DNA of 37,590 nucleotides, taken from assembly GCA_026014495.1 (NCBI GenBank), contig JAOZIF010000080.1, forward strand, positions 1 through 37,590. The letters are read 5' to 3'. Positions 6,967 through 16,273 of the stretch are shown piece after piece (the stretch's first letter is position 1; every line of letters begins with the position of its first letter). Position numbers and translations under genes: made by a program. Source of the stretch: Candidatus Bathyarchaeum sp. (GTDB lineage: Archaea; Thermoproteota; Bathyarchaeia; Bathyarchaeales; Bathyarchaeaceae). The notes beneath the pieces are model-generated. The model worked only from the letters and a program-made list of their open reading frames with translations, was not told where the DNA came from and did not search any database.

Positions 6967-7037
6967 ATAGCTTTAGCTATTTCTTTTATAACTAAGCCCA
7001 GCTAGCTGAAATTTAACGTCTTTAGCTTTCTGGGCTT
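6967..7037. promoter_or_regulatory. Promoter-operator of the aspartate kinase/aromatic operon
   Basis: Three elements are packed here. A 14-bp dyad ATAGCT-TT-AGCTAT (6967-6980) comes first. A TATA box TTTTATAA (6984-6991) follows. Then comes a long inverted repeat with arms AAGCCCAG (6994-7001) and CTGGGCTT (7030-7037), with an inner TAGCT/AGCTA pairing. The predicted start site, about 7010, falls inside the second repeat, so it fits an operator that blocks initiation. Read as RNA it would be a hairpin just before the GGAG at 7041. Confidence 0.5.
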
Positions 7038-7056
7038 CTTGGAGTGTTTAGTTGTT

Positions 7057-8304
7057 ATGAACAAAAATATTGAAAAAAACCGCAGAATTGTGGTTAAATT
7101 CGGGGGTTCTAGCCTCGCAGACCACGAACGTATATTGAGGGCAGTTACGGCAGTTGCTGAAGAAGCAAAAAAGGGTACCCAAATCGCCGTTATTGTTTCG
7201 GCTATGGGAAAAACCACTGACACGCTCTTTAATGCAGCCAAAAACAGCTCTAATGGTAGGTTACATAAGAAAGATTTAGATGAGATTTTGGCGATGGGTG
7301 AACGAACCAGCATTAGAATTATCGCTGCTGCATTGAAGGCACAAGGCGTGAACTCATGGTACGTGGACCCACATGACCCTGAGTGGCCTATCATAACAGA
7401 CGACTCATTTTCTGATGCTAACCCAATCTTGGATATATGCTATGAACGGGCTGCAAAGAATGTACTTCCTATTGTTGAGAAAGGTGTCATTCCAGTGATT
7501 GCTGGTTTTGTTGGTAGAACCAAAACCAATCGTGTGACCACTTTGGGCCGGGGAGGAAGCGATACAACTGCCTTCATCTTAGCGAAGGCTTTAGAAGCAG
7601 ATGAGCTTATCCTAGTTACCGACGCTGAAGGAATAATGACTGCTGACCCCAAAGTGATAAATGCTCCTAAGCGGCTTGCAGAGATTGATGTGAATACTTT
7701 GGTTGGGTTAGCTGATTCGGGTACAAAGTTCATTCACAGAAAAGCATTGCGATACAAGGATGCATCTGTAAAAGTTAGGGTAATAAAGAACACTCATGGT
7801 AATCTAACTGCGGAGGGAACTATAATTAAAGGTGCTCTTTCAACAGACTTGGATGTGGAGTTGGCGAGTCCATCTCCTGCTTTGTCAATTACTGTTGTAG
7901 GTAAAGGAGTTTCTGCAAATCCTCAGGTTATAAAAGAGCTTGCGGAAACAGTGAAAGACCACGCAGAACTGCTGGGATTATCATTGAATTATGATTCTAT
8001 GATACTGTACGCCTCGGAGAACTCTAACTCCCAAATACTTCTAGAAAAGGTGCATGATGTAATCTTGAATCACGAGGAGACGCTGGCTATGTCTGTCAGA
8101 AAACAGTTAGCCTTCCTTAAAATCAAGGGCGTTGGCTTAGAAAAAACTCCGGGTCTCACAGGAAGAATATCCGAGGCTCTGAGATTAAATCGTATCAACA
8201 TTTTTGGACTCATGACAATCACTTCTAGCATTCTTCTCTTTGTAACATGGAACGAAAAAGAGAAAGCTCTAACATTAGTTAGAAACGCATTGAAAGGTGA
8301 CTAA
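7057..8304 (+). CDS. Aspartate kinase
   Basis: It phosphorylates aspartate in the first step toward aspartate semialdehyde. The kinase signature KFGGSSLADHERI is at the N-terminus, and TTLGRGGSDTTAFILAKAL and LVTDAEGIMTADPK form the nucleotide and substrate pocket. Residues from about 280 on carry two ACT-type regulatory domains, as in feedback-controlled lysine- or threonine-sensitive enzymes. I start at ATG 7057 (415 aa) rather than the TTG at 7039, because GGAG lies at 7041-7044. It heads the aromatic operon. Here its product feeds ADH synthase as well as threonine and methionine, since lysine is made by the separate LysW route. Confidence 0.93.
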   Translation: MNKNIEKNRRIVVKFGGSSLADHERILRAVTAVAEEAKKGTQIAVIVSAMGKTTDTLFNAAKNSSNGRLHKKDLDEILAMGERTSIRIIAAALKAQGVNSWYVDPHDPEWPIITDDSFSDANPILDICYERAAKNVLPIVEKGVIPVIAGFVGRTKTNRVTTLGRGGSDTTAFILAKALEADELILVTDAEGIMTADPKVINAPKRLAEIDVNTLVGLADSGTKFIHRKALRYKDASVKVRVIKNTHGNLTAEGTIIKGALSTDLDVELASPSPALSITVVGKGVSANPQVIKELAETVKDHAELLGLSLNYDSMILYASENSNSQILLEKVHDVILNHEETLAMSVRKQLAFLKIKGVGLEKTPGLTGRISEALRLNRINIFGLMTITSSILLFVTWNEKEKALTLVRNALKGD

Positions 8305-8305
8305 A

Positions 8306-9343
8306 ATGTTGAAAGCAGCGGTATTAGGTGCAACAGGCAATGTTGGACAAATATTTGTGCAACTGTTAGATGGGCACCCATGGTTTGAGGTTACAACTGT
8401 TGCAGCCTCAGAAAGAAGCACTGGAAGAACATACGGTGAAGCATCTCGATGGAGACAATCAACACCAGTTCCCGAATCTGTTGCATCCATGGACGTTGTA
8501 GACATCGACCCACGCGCAGTTAAGGATGTTGATATTGTCTTTTCGGCATTGCCATCTAATGTTGCAGGAAAGGTAGAGGAATCATTCGCTTCTGCCGGAT
8601 ACGTAATTGTTAGCAACGCATCTGCCCACCGAATGGACCCTGACGTTCCTATGTTGAATCCTGAGATAAACTGTAGTCACATTAGCCTCATTGAGGATCA
8701 ACGCAAACGAAGAAAATGGGACGGTGCTATTGTAACAAACCCAAACTGTAGCACAACAGTTCTAACCCTTCCACTGAAGCCTATATATGATGAGTTTGGG
8801 ATCAATAGCCTCATTGTTTCTACGATGCAGGCAATTTCAGGCGCTGGTTATCCCGGTGTAGCTTCCCTTGACATAGTGGATAATGTTATTCCCTTTATTG
8901 GCGGCGAAGAGGACAAGATGGAAACCGAAACCCAAAAGATTTTGGGCACTGCATCAAAGCCTGCAGACTTTAAGGTTTCATCTAGTTGTCATCGTGTTTC
9001 GACACTTGATGGTCACATGGAGGCAGTGTTCGTTGAGACAAAAAAGCAGGCGGAGCCCAATGCTGTAGCTGAGGCTATGGAAAACTTTGTTGGTGAACCC
9101 CAAAAGCTAAAACTTCCTTCTGCACCAGAAAAACCAGTTGTTGTTACGTGGGAGAATGACCGCCCACAAACACGATTGGATAGGATGGAGGGTAATGGTA
9201 TGAGCACTGTGGTGGGTAGACTACGCAAAGACCCTGTGTTGGGTGGGGTGAAATTTATTGCTCTGGGGCACAATACCATACGGGGAGCTGCTGGATGCGG
9301 CGTCCTTAATGCGGAGTACTTGAAAGTAAAAAAATTCATCTAA
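8306..9343 (+). CDS. Aspartate-semialdehyde dehydrogenase
   Basis: It reduces aspartyl phosphate to aspartate semialdehyde with NADPH. The protein has 345 residues, with the Rossmann motif GATGNVGQ at 8-15, the nucleophile Cys148 in NPNCSTT, and the late SAGYP-like ISGAGYPGV loop and HNTIRGAAG end. The start ATG 8306 comes 1 bp after the lysC stop and is preceded by GGTGA in the lysC tail, so the two are translationally coupled. It follows the archaeal/fungal branch of the family. Its product is one of the two substrates of the enzyme encoded next. Confidence 0.95.
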   Translation: MLKAAVLGATGNVGQIFVQLLDGHPWFEVTTVAASERSTGRTYGEASRWRQSTPVPESVASMDVVDIDPRAVKDVDIVFSALPSNVAGKVEESFASAGYVIVSNASAHRMDPDVPMLNPEINCSHISLIEDQRKRRKWDGAIVTNPNCSTTVLTLPLKPIYDEFGINSLIVSTMQAISGAGYPGVASLDIVDNVIPFIGGEEDKMETETQKILGTASKPADFKVSSSCHRVSTLDGHMEAVFVETKKQAEPNAVAEAMENFVGEPQKLKLPSAPEKPVVVTWENDRPQTRLDRMEGNGMSTVVGRLRKDPVLGGVKFIALGHNTIRGAAGCGVLNAEYLKVKKFI

Positions 9344-9358
9344 AGGAGATTGAAACCT

Positions 9359-10144
9359 TTGGACTCGGGTAAAAAAAGACGACTAAACAAAATCTTCCAA
9401 AAAGACAACAGGACAGTGATTGTTCCGATGGACCATGGCGTAACAGTCGGTCCAATTAAGGGACTAGTAAACATGCAAAGCATCATAGACAAGCTGCTAG
9501 CTGGTGATGTTGATGCAGTTGTAGTCAACAGGGGAATAGCAAAGACTGTTGATGCTGGAAACGCTGGCTTGATTGTTCACTTGTCAGGCATTACTATGCA
9601 TTGTCCTGACCCAAACAACAAGGTGCAAGTTTGTTCTGTGGCTGATGCTGTCCGTTTGGGCGCAGACGCTGTTTCGGTGCACATTAACATTGGCGCTAAC
9701 GAGGAAGCACAGATGCTTTCAACGTTGGGTATGGTAGCTTGCGAATGCGACGATTATGGAATGCCCTTGTTGGCTATGATGTATCCCCGAGGACCAAGCA
9801 TCAAAGATTCTCATGCCGTGGATGTTGTTGCTCATGCAGCCCGTTTAGGAGCTGAGCTTGGAGCCGACATTATCAAAACAAACTACACTGGCGATGCCGA
9901 ATCATTCAAAGAAGTTGTAGACAGCTGTCCCGTTCCAGTTATTATCGCTGGTGGACCTAAAGCTGAAACCACACAGGACGTTTTGCAGATGGTGAAAGAC
10001 TCCATATCTGCTGGCGGAGCAGGGCTTTCTATTGGCAGAAATGTGTTTCAGCACAATGACCCCGCAAAGATGGTGAAGGCGCTCTCAGCTATTGTCCATG
10101 AGAATGCTACCGTCGCTGAAGCCATGAAGATTCTTGGTGAATAA
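9359..10144 (+). CDS. 2-amino-3,7-dideoxy-D-threo-hept-6-ulosonate (ADH) synthase
   Basis: This class I aldolase-like protein (DhnA/FbaB family) condenses aspartate semialdehyde with a 6-deoxy-5-ketofructose phosphate, replacing DAHP synthase in archaea. Motifs are TVIVPMDHG, AMMYPRGPS with the catalytic Tyr, and the Schiff-base lysine in ADIIKTNYTG (Lys173). GGAG (9345-9348) is 10 bp upstream of the TTG at 9359; the TTG at 9350 is too close to that site to use it. The pairing with DHQ synthase II next door separates it from ordinary fructose-bisphosphate aldolase. In the literature it is often written aroA'. Confidence 0.93.
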   Translation: MDSGKKRRLNKIFQKDNRTVIVPMDHGVTVGPIKGLVNMQSIIDKLLAGDVDAVVVNRGIAKTVDAGNAGLIVHLSGITMHCPDPNNKVQVCSVADAVRLGADAVSVHINIGANEEAQMLSTLGMVACECDDYGMPLLAMMYPRGPSIKDSHAVDVVAHAARLGAELGADIIKTNYTGDAESFKEVVDSCPVPVIIAGGPKAETTQDVLQMVKDSISAGGAGLSIGRNVFQHNDPAKMVKALSAIVHENATVAEAMKILGE

Positions 10145-10145
10145 A

Positions 10146-11216
10146 ATGAAAGAACTTTGGCTTGAAATAGATGCTAATCTTCCCGAAAACCAGAAAACCA
10201 AACTGCTCAAGTCTGCGGCTCAGAGTTGTGATGTCTTGTTGGTTGATGGAACTGATGTAGCGAAAGCCAAAACTTTTGGAGTAAAAGTTGCCTCTACATC
10301 AGGTGACGCGGACATAACTGTTCTTTCTGTGTTAGATTCTGGAAAACTTAAAGCTTTAAAGACACAAGACAAAACCGTTGCCGTGAAAATAATTATCGAA
10401 GGCAAAAAAGATGAGCAAACTGCCATAGAGGCGGCTGAGCTCAACTGTGATTATGTTATTGTTGGCACTCCAGACTGGAAAATAATTCCATTAGAGAACC
10501 TAATCGCCAAGACACGCGGCAAAACCAAGTTGCTCGCAGAAGTGTCAAGTACAAAAGAGGCAAAAGTTGCATTGGAAACTTTGGAGCTTGGCTCAGATGG
10601 TGTAGTTCTAAAAACAGCTAGCCTCCAAGAACTCAAAGATACAGCAGAGTTCGCCAAGAAGGCGAATGTTGCTCTTGAATTGGTTGCTGTTGAGGTTGTT
10701 GAAGTAAAAGAGATTGGAACAGGCGCCCGAGCCTGCATTGATACTTGTGAGCTTATGAAGCCCGGAGAGGGCATCTTGTTGGGTTGCCAGTCTAGTGGAC
10801 TTTTTTTGGTTCAGGCTGAGGTTCATGAAAGCCCATACGTGGAAACACGTCCTTTTAGGGTGAATGCTGGTCCTTTATCGTTGTATGCTCTTACTTCTGC
10901 TGCTAGGACCAGATACTTGTCAGAATTAAAGTCTGGGGAAGAAGTTCTTGTTGTGGATCGAGCCGGTATTGTTCGTTTAACTAATGTTGCACGGGCTAAG
11001 ATTGAGTGGCGACCAATGCTTCTTATCGAGGCAGAATATGGCGGCAAAACGTTGAAGTTGATTGCCCAGAACGCCGAAACAATACGTGTTGTGACTCCCG
11101 AAGGCTCTAAAGCAGTAACTGACCTAAAGAAGGGCGACAAGATTATGGCTCGCGTTGAAGAAGGCGGCAGACACTTCGGAACACTAGTAAAAGAAGAAGC
11201 CGTGATAGAGCGTTGA
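10146..11216 (+). CDS. 3-dehydroquinate synthase II (aminodehydroquinate-forming)
   Basis: It oxidatively deaminates and cyclises ADH to 3-dehydroquinate, an NAD-dependent archaeal step unrelated to bacterial AroB. The 356-residue protein matches this family along its length. Blocks include KELWLEIDANLPE at the start, the central GTGARACIDTCELMKPGEGILLG in short form, ESPYVETRPFRVNAGPLS, and KGDKIMARVEEGGRHFG near the end. The start ATG 10146 directly follows the ADH synthase stop, with GGTGA inside the upstream gene. It overlaps the next gene by 4 bp. Confidence 0.94.
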   Translation: MKELWLEIDANLPENQKTKLLKSAAQSCDVLLVDGTDVAKAKTFGVKVASTSGDADITVLSVLDSGKLKALKTQDKTVAVKIIIEGKKDEQTAIEAAELNCDYVIVGTPDWKIIPLENLIAKTRGKTKLLAEVSSTKEAKVALETLELGSDGVVLKTASLQELKDTAEFAKKANVALELVAVEVVEVKEIGTGARACIDTCELMKPGEGILLGCQSSGLFLVQAEVHESPYVETRPFRVNAGPLSLYALTSAARTRYLSELKSGEEVLVVDRAGIVRLTNVARAKIEWRPMLLIEAEYGGKTLKLIAQNAETIRVVTPEGSKAVTDLKKGDKIMARVEEGGRHFGTLVKEEAVIER

Positions 11217-11896
11217 CAATAAGGGTCTGTGTTTCAGTTCCCCCAAAGACCGTTGATGAATGTTTTGAGCTAATAAAAAAAGCTGAGGCTCACAACGCAG
11301 ACCTAATAGAAGTAAGACTAGACAGCCTCAACAACTATGAACGTATCGCAGACATCCCAGCATGCAGCAAGACGCCCCTTATAGCAACAAACAAATCAGT
11401 AGAACAGCATGGCGGTTTTTCTGGAACTGAAACTGAGCGCCAAAAAATTTTGGTTACCGCCGCAAAAAGCGGATTTGCATACGTGGATGTACACTTGGGT
11501 GTACCAAAACAAAAACAGTTAATCATTACTCTAAAGAAAGCTGGAGCAAAAGTCATTGTTTCATTTCATGATTTTGAGCAAACCCCTCCTATAGCCAAAC
11601 TTAACAATGTTTTAGATGAGGAGCTTGCTTTGGGTGCTGATGTCTGCAAGATAATAACCACAGCAAACAGTGTGAAAGATAACCTGACAACCTTACATTT
11701 TGTTTCCGAGGCTTCCAAGAAAGCCAAACTGGTCTGTTTTGCTATGGGTGACCTTGGCGGGCATTCTAGGTTGGTGTCTCCTGTTTTTGGTGCATTTTTT
11801 ACTTTTGCTTGTCTTGACGAAAAAAGAAAAACTGCAAAAGGACAATTAACAATACAAGAAATGAAGCTTGCATACGAGACATTGGGGCTAAAATAA
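11213..11896 (+). CDS. 3-dehydroquinate dehydratase, type I
   Basis: It dehydrates 3-dehydroquinate to 3-dehydroshikimate through a Schiff base. The protein has 227 residues. Key residues are visible: Arg35 in LIEVRLD, the catalytic His119 in SFHDF and the imine-forming Lys146 in DVCKIITTA. The LVSPVFGA segment near the C-terminus fits the substrate-binding loop. The start is a TTG whose last bases form the TGA stop of the previous gene. The frame ends in a one-base overlap with aroE (TAATG). Confidence 0.94.
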   Translation: MTIRVCVSVPPKTVDECFELIKKAEAHNADLIEVRLDSLNNYERIADIPACSKTPLIATNKSVEQHGGFSGTETERQKILVTAAKSGFAYVDVHLGVPKQKQLIITLKKAGAKVIVSFHDFEQTPPIAKLNNVLDEELALGADVCKIITTANSVKDNLTTLHFVSEASKKAKLVCFAMGDLGGHSRLVSPVFGAFFTFACLDEKRKTAKGQLTIQEMKLAYETLGLK

Positions 11897-12762
11897 TGGT
11901 GATTTCAGCAAAAACTAAGGTTTGTGCCATCATCGGCGACCCTGTAGAGCATTCTCTAAGTCCAGTAATGCACAACGCTGCCTTCAAGGAACTGGGCCTA
12001 AACCTTGTTTACGTTGCTTTCACAGTAACATCCACAGAATTGAAGACCGCAGTTTTGGGCACAAAAACTTTGGGTCTTAAAGGGTTGAATGTTACAATGC
12101 CCCACAAAAACGCTGTTATCAACTACCTAGATGAGGTGGACACGACAGCAAAAAACATTGGTGCAGTAAACACCATCCTGAATAATCAAGGAAAGCTGAT
12201 TGGTTACAACACAGACGGCGCTGGTGCCATGGTTGCCCTACAAGAAAACGGCGTATACCCTGAAGAGAAAAAAATGCTTCTCATCGGGGCAGGTGGCGCA
12301 GCAAAAGCCATAGCCTATCAGGCAGCCCAAGATGTGGATGAGCTTGTTATCCTAAACAGAACTGCAAAGAAGGCAAAACAATTAGCACAAATGCTACAGA
12401 GTTGTGACGCAAAAGTAACAGGAACAGCATTATCGTCTAACGTTCTGAAGGATGAGTTGTCAACTACAGACATTCTAGTTAACGCCACCTCTGTGGGTAT
12501 GCATCCAAGCATTGACTGCAGTCCAGTTCCATCAGATTTACTGCGTTCTGACTTGTGTGTTATGGACATAATCTACAACCCCCTCAAAACAAGGCTCCTA
12601 AAAGATGCACAATCTGCAGGCGCCACGGTTGTTTCTGGGCTTGAGATGCTTATATATCAGGGCGCTGTTGCGATTGAAATCTGGACTAACTGCCCTGCCC
12701 CCGTTGCGGTTATGCGAACGGCAGCATTAAATCAACTGAAGAAACAGGGTGTTCAATGTTGA
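11896..12762 (+). CDS. Shikimate dehydrogenase
   Basis: It reduces 3-dehydroshikimate to shikimate with NADPH. The protein has 288 residues. The N-terminal substrate domain has the HSLSPVMHN signature, the catalytic Lys71 in NVTMPHK and Asp107 in YNTDG. The Rossmann fold has GAGGAAKAI, followed by NRTAKKA. The Q-containing end motif is LEMLIYQGAVAIEIW. It overlaps its neighbours at both ends, consistent with an ordered operon following the pathway. Confidence 0.95.
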   Translation: MVISAKTKVCAIIGDPVEHSLSPVMHNAAFKELGLNLVYVAFTVTSTELKTAVLGTKTLGLKGLNVTMPHKNAVINYLDEVDTTAKNIGAVNTILNNQGKLIGYNTDGAGAMVALQENGVYPEEKKMLLIGAGGAAKAIAYQAAQDVDELVILNRTAKKAKQLAQMLQSCDAKVTGTALSSNVLKDELSTTDILVNATSVGMHPSIDCSPVPSDLLRSDLCVMDIIYNPLKTRLLKDAQSAGATVVSGLEMLIYQGAVAIEIWTNCPAPVAVMRTAALNQLKKQGVQC

Positions 12763-13631
12763 CTGGAAAAGCTGAAGCAGTATCTCATGGTGCAGCCACG
12801 ATAATTAATGCAATAGCAACTGGAAATGGAGCAGCCGTGGGTGTTGACCTGTGGACAAAAGCTGCTGTAGCCCTCACAGACGAAGTTAGTCACGTAGATG
12901 TTGTTATCCGTTCTGATTCTTCAGAGAATCCTGCTCTGGCACAGAAAACTGTTGAGCGCGTCCTAGGGCATTTTGGTTTAGAAAAAGAGTTTGGAGCCAA
13001 AGTCGAAACAACATCAACCATTCCTGTAGCAAAAGGAATGAAAAGCAGCAGCGCAGCGGCAAACGCCATAGCTTTGGCAACCACAACTGCTCTAAACCGT
13101 AGCTTGGATGATGTTACAGTGGTTAAGCTTGGGGTTGACGCTGCTTTAGACGCAAAAGTTACGATTACTGGTGCCTTTGATGATGCATGTGCCTCATATT
13201 TTGGTGGTGTTGTAATCACAGACAACACTGAACGAAAAATCGTTAAACGTTTCGAGTTGACTGAAACTCCTGCAGTTCTGTTTTATGTTCCACCCAAGAA
13301 AGCCTACACTGTGGGTTCAGATGTGAAACGAATGAAAGCTATGGCTGACGCAGTCAGTATCGTTTACAACCAAGCCTTGGATGGCAACTACTGGGCAGCG
13401 CTAACCTTGAATGGATTGATTTTCTCTTCAGCATTAGGCTACGACCCATCCCCCGCCGCAGATGCCATAACTGCAGGAGCGGTTGCATCTGGTTTATCTG
13501 GGACTGGACCTGCAGTCTGTGCTATTGTTGCTGACGAAAAAGTAGACGCTGTGAAGAATGTTTGGCAAAAGCGTGAAGGCGAAATCTTGGAGGCACGTGT
13601 TAATCTGGAAAAAGCTAGGGTGGTATGCTAA
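12756..13631 (+). CDS. Shikimate kinase, archaeal GHMP type
   Basis: It phosphorylates shikimate with ATP. Instead of the P-loop kinase AroK of bacteria this is a GHMP-superfamily kinase. The ATP-binding glycine/serine-rich loop is PVAKGMKSSSAAANA (90-104), and the C-terminal motif is GLSGTGPAVCAIV. The protein has 291 residues, usual for the archaeal family. Its ATG overlaps the aroE stop by 7 bp. Homoserine kinase is the main relative that could be confused with it, but the position between aroE and EPSP synthase settles the call. Confidence 0.94.
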   Translation: MLTGKAEAVSHGAATIINAIATGNGAAVGVDLWTKAAVALTDEVSHVDVVIRSDSSENPALAQKTVERVLGHFGLEKEFGAKVETTSTIPVAKGMKSSSAAANAIALATTTALNRSLDDVTVVKLGVDAALDAKVTITGAFDDACASYFGGVVITDNTERKIVKRFELTETPAVLFYVPPKKAYTVGSDVKRMKAMADAVSIVYNQALDGNYWAALTLNGLIFSSALGYDPSPAADAITAGAVASGLSGTGPAVCAIVADEKVDAVKNVWQKREGEILEARVNLEKARVVC

Positions 13632-13634
13632 CTA

Positions 13635-14912
13635 ATGGATGTAACAGTCGGGAACACAAAACATTTGGCGGGTGTGGTCTCGGCTCCTCCATCAAAGGCG
13701 TACACGCATCGTATGCTTATTGCCTCTTTGCTGTCTGATGGTACATCAAAAATCTTCAATCCACTAATATCAGACGACACAAAAGCTACCCTTGAAGCAG
13801 TGAAGGCGCTTGGAGCAAAAACAGAATTAAATGAAAACTGCTGGACAGTCCATGGACAACAAACACTCAAAACCCCAGATCATCCTATAAACTGCAAAGA
13901 GTCTGGGTCAACTCTTAGGTTTATGATTCCAGTTGCTGCCCTTGCACCAAAATCATCATTGTTGCTTTTTGATGCGCCATTTAAGCGCAGACCTATAGAG
14001 CCCCTTCTTGAAAGCCTCAAACAAGTTGGCGTAGAATCTAGTGTCCAAAGTGATGGCTCATCAGTTTTGGTTCATGGGGGCGGAATCTGTGGCGGAAAAA
14101 CTTCGATAAGAGGCGACGTAAGCTCCCAGTTCATTTCTGGGCTCCTGTTTGCTTGTCCAAAAGCAAAAGAAGACACTGAAATTTCTGTCACTACCCCGTT
14201 GGAGTCTAGGGGCTACGTTGAGATGACCCTTGAAGTGCTGGTTGAACACGGCATCGAAGGCTCCGTTAATCATGATCTTTCAAAGCTAGGAATATCTGCA
14301 AACCAAGCGTATACTCCATGTGACCACACTGTTCCGGGAGATTTTTCATCTGCTGCTTTTCTTTTGGCATCCGCAGCAGTAACTTCATCAAAAGTGACCG
14401 TGAAGAATCTGGATTACACTACATGTCAGGGCGACAAGTCAATACTGGGCATACTTCAGGAGATGGGTGCAACAGTCAAGGTTGGAGATGACTCTGTGAT
14501 GCTTGAAGGGGGAGAACTTTTTGGTGTTGATATTGATGCGAAGGATATTCCAGATTTGGTTCCTGTTTGTGCTGTTCTTGCGTGTTATGCTAGTGACCGT
14601 TCGGAGATATATAATGCGAAGCGTCTTAGATACAAGGAATCAGATCGTCTTGATTCTGTAAGCACGGAACTGAAGAAGATGGGCGCTGACATCATAGTGA
14701 ATGAGGACGGTTTAACCATAAACGGTGGCGGTCAATTACGTGGAACAACTATCAATCCACACAATGACCACCGTATTGCAATGGCATGTGCTGTTGCGGC
14801 TCTTGGAGCTAAGGGAGAAACTAAAATTCAGGATGTTGAATGTATAAATAAGTCGTATCCACAGTTCTTTAGTGACCTGCGTGCGTTAGGAGCGGATGTT
14901 GTTGGGATCTAA
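13635..14912 (+). CDS. 3-phosphoshikimate 1-carboxyvinyltransferase (EPSP synthase)
   Basis: It transfers the enolpyruvyl group of PEP to shikimate-3-phosphate. The 425-residue protein shows the two-domain inverse alpha-beta barrel pattern. It has SKAYTHRMLIASLLSDG near the N-terminus, the PEP-loop CKESGSTLRF (diverged from the N-A-G-T-A-M-R form of class I enzymes), RLRYKESDRL and the late NPHNDHRIAMA. The loop difference may matter for inhibitor response but cannot be judged from sequence. It begins 3 bp after shikimate kinase and overlaps chorismate synthase by 17 bp. Confidence 0.95.
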   Translation: MDVTVGNTKHLAGVVSAPPSKAYTHRMLIASLLSDGTSKIFNPLISDDTKATLEAVKALGAKTELNENCWTVHGQQTLKTPDHPINCKESGSTLRFMIPVAALAPKSSLLLFDAPFKRRPIEPLLESLKQVGVESSVQSDGSSVLVHGGGICGGKTSIRGDVSSQFISGLLFACPKAKEDTEISVTTPLESRGYVEMTLEVLVEHGIEGSVNHDLSKLGISANQAYTPCDHTVPGDFSSAAFLLASAAVTSSKVTVKNLDYTTCQGDKSILGILQEMGATVKVGDDSVMLEGGELFGVDIDAKDIPDLVPVCAVLACYASDRSEIYNAKRLRYKESDRLDSVSTELKKMGADIIVNEDGLTINGGGQLRGTTINPHNDHRIAMACAVAALGAKGETKIQDVECINKSYPQFFSDLRALGADVVGI

Positions 14913-16041
14913 CTCTATAGGAAAAGAATTTGTTGTAACCTGTTTCGGTGAAAGCCACGGCAGATGCGTCGGAGCAGTAATAGATGGTTGTCCAGCAGGG
15001 CTTCCCCTCGCGGTAGATGACATCCAAAAGGAATTGGACAAACGGTTACCAAAAAAAGAGGAGATTGTTTCTGCCAGACGCGAAGAAGATGCTGTTGAGC
15101 TTCTTTCTGGAACATATGAGGGATTCACAACTGGGGCTCCAATCTGTGTTTTGGTTTGGAACAAGGAAGTTATTTCTGACGATTACGATGCAATACGACA
15201 CACTCCTAGACCCGGACATGCAGACTATCCTGCCAGAATCAAGTATTTGGGCTTTAATGATAATCGGGGTGGGGGAAGATTCTCTGGTAGACTTACTGCA
15301 GCTTTTGTTATGGCTGGTGCGGTAGCCAAGAAGTTGCTGCAACTTGCAGGAATGGAAGTTCTTGCTTATGCTACTGAGATTGGATGTGTAAAAATGCGGG
15401 CAGCACCGTCTCTTGAGGATGTTAAGGAAAAGACTTACGAAAGCTCTGTTAGGTGCCCAGACTTGGCGGTGGCACAGAAGATGGAAGAAGCTATTTTGAA
15501 AGCCAAAAGCGAAGGCGACAGCGTAGGCGGAATAGTTGAATGTGTTGCCTTGAATGTTTTGCCGGGGGTTGGTGAGCCACTTTTTGATTCGCTGGATGCT
15601 GAGCTTGCAAAGATTCTTTTCAGTGTTCCCGCAGTTAAAGGTGTAGAATTTGGCGTTGGATTTGAAGCTGCGCGGCTTAAGGGTTCACAAAATAACGATT
15701 CCTATACGATGAGAGATGGAGAAGTCGAAGCAATAACAAATAATGCTGGCGGCGTTTTGGGCGGTTTATCGTCTGGACTGCCAATTGTAGTTAGGGTTGC
15801 TGTGAAGCCGACACCATCTATAGCCAAGGAACAAAAGACAGTGGATTTGCTGGAGATGAAAGATACAACAGTTCAAGTTAAAGGCAGGCATGATGCGTGT
15901 ATTGTGCCAAAGGCTGTTCCTGTTGTTGAATCTTCTGTTGCCATTATCTTGGTTGATCAGCTACTTCGTGCAGGATTGATGCCTAAAGTTTTGGGAGTTG
16001 AGGCTGTTGGAGAATCTAGTGACGCTACGGAAGAAAATTGA
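14896..16041 (+). CDS. Chorismate synthase
   Basis: This FMN-dependent enzyme eliminates phosphate from EPSP to give chorismate. The protein has 381 residues with the family signatures GESHGRCVGAVIDGCPAG near the N-terminus, RPGHADYPA, a glycine-rich DNRGGGRFSGRLTA and GRHDACIVPKAVPV near the end. The start inside the end of aroA and the overlap with the chorismate mutase start at 16019 mark strong translational coupling. Confidence 0.95.
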   Translation: MLLGSNSIGKEFVVTCFGESHGRCVGAVIDGCPAGLPLAVDDIQKELDKRLPKKEEIVSARREEDAVELLSGTYEGFTTGAPICVLVWNKEVISDDYDAIRHTPRPGHADYPARIKYLGFNDNRGGGRFSGRLTAAFVMAGAVAKKLLQLAGMEVLAYATEIGCVKMRAAPSLEDVKEKTYESSVRCPDLAVAQKMEEAILKAKSEGDSVGGIVECVALNVLPGVGEPLFDSLDAELAKILFSVPAVKGVEFGVGFEAARLKGSQNNDSYTMRDGEVEAITNNAGGVLGGLSSGLPIVVRVAVKPTPSIAKEQKTVDLLEMKDTTVQVKGRHDACIVPKAVPVVESSVAIILVDQLLRAGLMPKVLGVEAVGESSDATEEN

Positions 16042-16273
16042 TTCTGTTGATGAAAAGATTGTCCTTCTGTTGAAGGAAAGAATGGACCTGTGCAAAAGCA
16101 TAGGGGCGTTCAAATTAAAAAATGGTTTACCTGTTAAGGATCATCGTAGAGAAGATGAAGTTTACTTGCATGTTATGGCAAAAGCGCTGGAATCTGGTCT
16201 TAATCCTCAAAAAGTTGAGGCTATCTTCAAAGACATAATTGCTTTGAGCGTTTTTGTTCAGGGTGCTGAATAA
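16019..16273 (+). CDS. Chorismate mutase, AroQ type
   Basis: It rearranges chorismate to prephenate. The GTG at 16019 gives an 84-residue protein with GGAG at 16008-16011, 7 bp upstream, and this fits better than the longest frame starting at 15998. The all-helical AroQ pattern is clear: LRKKIDSVDEKIVLLLKERM with the active-site Arg, K-S-I-G-A-F-K in helix 1, and DHRREDEVY in the second segment. It is monofunctional; dehydratase and dehydrogenase are encoded separately. It overlaps aroC by 23 bp. Confidence 0.93.
   Translation: MTLRKKIDSVDEKIVLLLKERMDLCKSIGAFKLKNGLPVKDHRREDEVYLHVMAKALESGLNPQKVEAIFKDIIALSVFVQGAE

Noticed and set aside
6762-6995. 77-residue frame downstream of glyA
   Set aside because: The first part is a frame-shifted read of the glyA end and the rest runs through the promoter region of the next operon; low-complexity hydrophobic residues only.
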